DNA of 64,000 nucleotides from Kribbella catacumbae DSM 19601 (GTDB taxonomy: Bacteria > Actinomycetota > Actinomycetes > Propionibacteriales > Kribbellaceae), in contig NZ_AQUZ01000029.1 of assembly GCF_000372465.1 (NCBI RefSeq), forward strand, positions 54,693 to 118,692, read 5' to 3'. Positions 62,491-64,000 of this stretch are shown here, in pieces. The notes beneath the pieces are model-generated. The model was not told the DNA's origin, searched no databases, and saw only the letters and a program-made list of their open reading frames with translations. The translations under genes and the position numbers were made by a program. How positions within the stretch are numbered: the stretch's first letter is position 1; every line of letters starts with the position of its first letter.

Positions 62491-63051
62491 GTGAATGTAG
62501 TCAACGCTGTTCGCGATCTGTATCGAGGTCGCTGGGGTGAGCCGTCTCGGAAGGCCTCGTTCCGGACTGGGGTGCACGAGATCGAGGTCTTCAAGTGGGA
62601 TGCGGCCTCAACCGGGGAAGGAGTCGACCTTTACGCGACACTTGGTTCCAGCGGGGAGGACATGCCAGGTGCTGAGCGGGGGCATCGCGTCGAGTTCTTC
62701 GTTGGGCTCCAGCCTGGCCGCGATGCCCTCGCCTCGCCATTGGCGGCATTAGGGCTGTTCGCCCGACGGGAGGGTGTGCGTGTCGATCATGGGCACACGG
62801 TTCCGGCCGACGAACCACTGTGGCCGGGCACTGATATGCGTACGCTCCTGGTGCTGCGCCAAGCCGCCCAGATATTGCCTGCGCTCCAACTGGACGGTGG
62901 GGTTCACGTCGAGTTTCTTCAGGTTGTGCCGGTCTTCGAATCGGAGCGCAAGTTCACGGCTGAGCACGGCGCCGACGCGCTGCTGAAGCGCTGGGAGGCG
63001 GCTGGAACACCGTTCTGGGACCCTCGCCGAGCCGCCGAGCCGGCCGCATAG
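62491..63051 (+). CDS. SUFU-family immunity protein
   Basis: This 186-residue soluble protein matches the suppressor-of-fused-like fold used as immunity in toxin loci: VHEIEVFKWD, HRVEFFVGLQPGRD, SPLAALGLFARREGVRVDHG, and DEPLWPGTDMRTLLVLR. Its GTG start (62491) directly follows the stop of the Rhs toxin, and GGAGG lies six bases upstream inside the toxin gene. It should bind the HNH tip of the adjoining toxin and protect the producer. That pairing is inferred from position and family. Confidence 0.88.
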   Translation: MNVVNAVRDLYRGRWGEPSRKASFRTGVHEIEVFKWDAASTGEGVDLYATLGSSGEDMPGAERGHRVEFFVGLQPGRDALASPLAALGLFARREGVRVDHGHTVPADEPLWPGTDMRTLLVLRQAAQILPALQLDGGVHVEFLQVVPVFESERKFTAEHGADALLKRWEAAGTPFWDPRRAAEPAA

Positions 63052-63186
63052 CTGTGGTTCAGCTTGCGGGTTGCCTGAACGAGCTTGAAGAGGTCGGTGG
63101 GTGCTCGCCGACAATGCATCGCTGGCTGTCGCTGGAAGCCACAGGCGCTACGCGAATATTCTCACGGGAGCCGAGAACCTCACAGC

Positions 63187-63657
63187 ATGACCAAGTCGTA
63201 CGTTGTTCGGGACTCCGAACTGGATTATGACTCGAACCTGGTGTTCACGCTCGACGGAAGGCGGAGTGGACAGCCCGACCTCTATCGGCACCTCCACCGT
63301 CGTGCGGGCGGAAGCGTTCAAATCATCCGGGGAGCTCCAATGATGTCCGAGGCCAGTGCGTTCCGCATCGAGGTTCTCCTCTCATTCCAGAGGGCGCTGT
63401 GGGACATGGTTACGCCCAGTCTCCGGGGAGTTGCGGTGAAGCCGATTGGGCCGCTGATCGAGGCGCGGTTTATCTATGATGCCGTGCGTGAAGAGGAGCG
63501 AATGACCGTGGCCGAGGTCGAGGCTTACGTGGTGGCAGACTTTGTTCCACCGGTCGACGTCAGCTTCACCGCTGTTGCGGTTCCAATCAGTGCACCGCGC
63601 GAACTTGAGCCAGGTGAGCAGTGGGTCTATCTCCGGCGAGAGAGCGAGCCAGAATAG
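63187..63657 (+). CDS. Small hypothetical protein, candidate second immunity protein
   Basis: I cannot name the family of this 156-residue soluble protein. Its middle part (FRIEVLLSFQRALWDMVTPS, then LRGVAVKPIGPLIEARFIYD) and the acidic end (EERMTVAEVEAYVVADF) resemble small proteins often found beside polymorphic toxins, so an immunity role is plausible. It lies 135 bases after the SUFU gene. Base composition is less GC-rich than the housekeeping genes, in line with transfer. ATG 63187 has no clear ribosome-binding site. Confidence 0.65.
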   Translation: MTKSYVVRDSELDYDSNLVFTLDGRRSGQPDLYRHLHRRAGGSVQIIRGAPMMSEASAFRIEVLLSFQRALWDMVTPSLRGVAVKPIGPLIEARFIYDAVREEERMTVAEVEAYVVADFVPPVDVSFTAVAVPISAPRELEPGEQWVYLRRESEPE

Positions 63658-63688
63658 TACGGCCTGCAGGGATGCCAGCACGGTGTGC

Positions 63689-63717
63689 GCTAACACTCGA
63701 GGAGGTTGAGTGTTAGC
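63689..63717 (+). terminator. Hairpin after the candidate immunity gene
   Basis: GCTAACACTC (63689-63698) and GAGTGTTAGC (63708-63717) are exact reverse complements around nine bases. It lies 31 bases after the stop and separates the gene from the toxin remnant. Confidence 0.55.
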
Positions 63718-63748
63718 CGGCGGAGGTGAAGGGGCGGAGTTTCTCTAG

Positions 63749-63940
63749 GTAGAGATAAACAAGGCGACGCAGACCGCGCTCGCGTTCTCGAAGCGTCATG
63801 CGGCACCGGGCTACTACGATGTCATCGGGCATGGATCGCCAAACAGTCTGTCTGGCATGTCGGCGGACAAGTTGGCGAGTAAGACTACTGAAAGCTCTGA
63901 GCCCGGATCCACCGATCGGGTTTTGGTTGTTGTTTCGTGA
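63749..63940 (+). pseudogene. Orphan toxin-tip fragment
   Basis: From the in-frame stop at 63746-63748 to the stop at 63938-63940 the frame reads without a start codon at its beginning. The first part, KATQTALAFSKRHAAP then GYYDVIGHGSPNSLSGMSAD and KLASK, resembles the C-terminal tip of Rhs/polymorphic toxins that carry a GYYDVIxHG segment. After LASK the similarity seems to end and the reading turns into a Ser/Thr/Val run. It looks like a displaced, truncated toxin cassette. The bases 63941-64000 show nothing further that I can name. Confidence 0.6.
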
Positions 63941-64000
63941 GGGATTTTGAAGTTTGTTGGAGCGCTGGCTGCGTTCGGGTGTGGCGGGGTCGCCGGTCTG

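Overview
The window is a 64-kb stretch of a high-GC actinomycete chromosome. The mix of GTG starts, leaderless promoters, ATGA/GTGA start-stop overlaps, an ECF sigma factor with its anti-sigma factor, F420-dependent LLM proteins, and the block suhB - DUF4193 - DUF3093 - dut - DUF3710 - OB fold - DUF3159 - ceoC/ceoB - APC permease - RNA methyltransferase all fit Actinomycetia. The same order is known around Rv2689c-Rv2701c of Mycobacterium tuberculosis. A Kribbella-like soil actinomycete (Propionibacteriales) is my best guess, but this is inference from style and gene content. No rRNA, tRNA, CRISPR array or complete insertion sequence was seen.

Layout. 1-3461: end of an oligopeptide/dipeptide ABC importer operon (two ATPases and a substrate-binding lipoprotein). 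3466-10265: a HAD phosphatase, an acetyltransferase, an SbcD/SbcC-like nuclease-ATPase pair, a MerR regulator and an aldo/keto reductase. The nuclease-MerR segment is bracketed by two related long palindromes. 10379-16715: a SigK-like ECF sigma factor with its RskA-like anti-sigma factor, FdhD, a phosphotransferase, a TRIC-type channel, and an MFS exporter followed by a TipA-like MerR regulator. 16793-29666: coproporphyrin ferrochelatase and the conserved housekeeping block named above. 29909-34513: a 1534-residue protein whose two small terminal domains are joined by more than 1100 residues of low-complexity repeats. 34524-42951: an LLM oxidoreductase, a Fic protein behind a triple-site operator, aconitase, a TauE-type exporter, a lipoprotein, a HEAT-repeat protein and a secreted metalloprotease. 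43142-52388: PhoD phosphatase behind PhoP-like direct repeats, a HIT protein, a Na+/H+ antiporter with a UBP zinc finger, a secreted hydrolase, DUF402, dTDP-glucose dehydratase, a formaldehyde-dehydrogenase-type zinc enzyme and a 63-residue protein.

52594-64000 is the clearest accessory region and the best candidate for an interesting system. It holds a large secreted DNRLRE/LamG protein, a 2122-residue Rhs-repeat protein ending in an HNH nuclease tip, a directly abutting SUFU-family immunity gene, a second small immunity-like gene, and a start-less fragment that reads like the end of another toxin. This is the layout of a polymorphic toxin locus that has exchanged C-terminal tips.

Several intergenic regions hold unusual DNA: the paired 87-104-bp palindromes, a 167-bp near-perfect palindrome at 29676, a 26-bp inverted repeat at 36823, a three-hairpin cluster at 50447, iterated operators before the Fic gene, and two matching leaderless MerR promoters.
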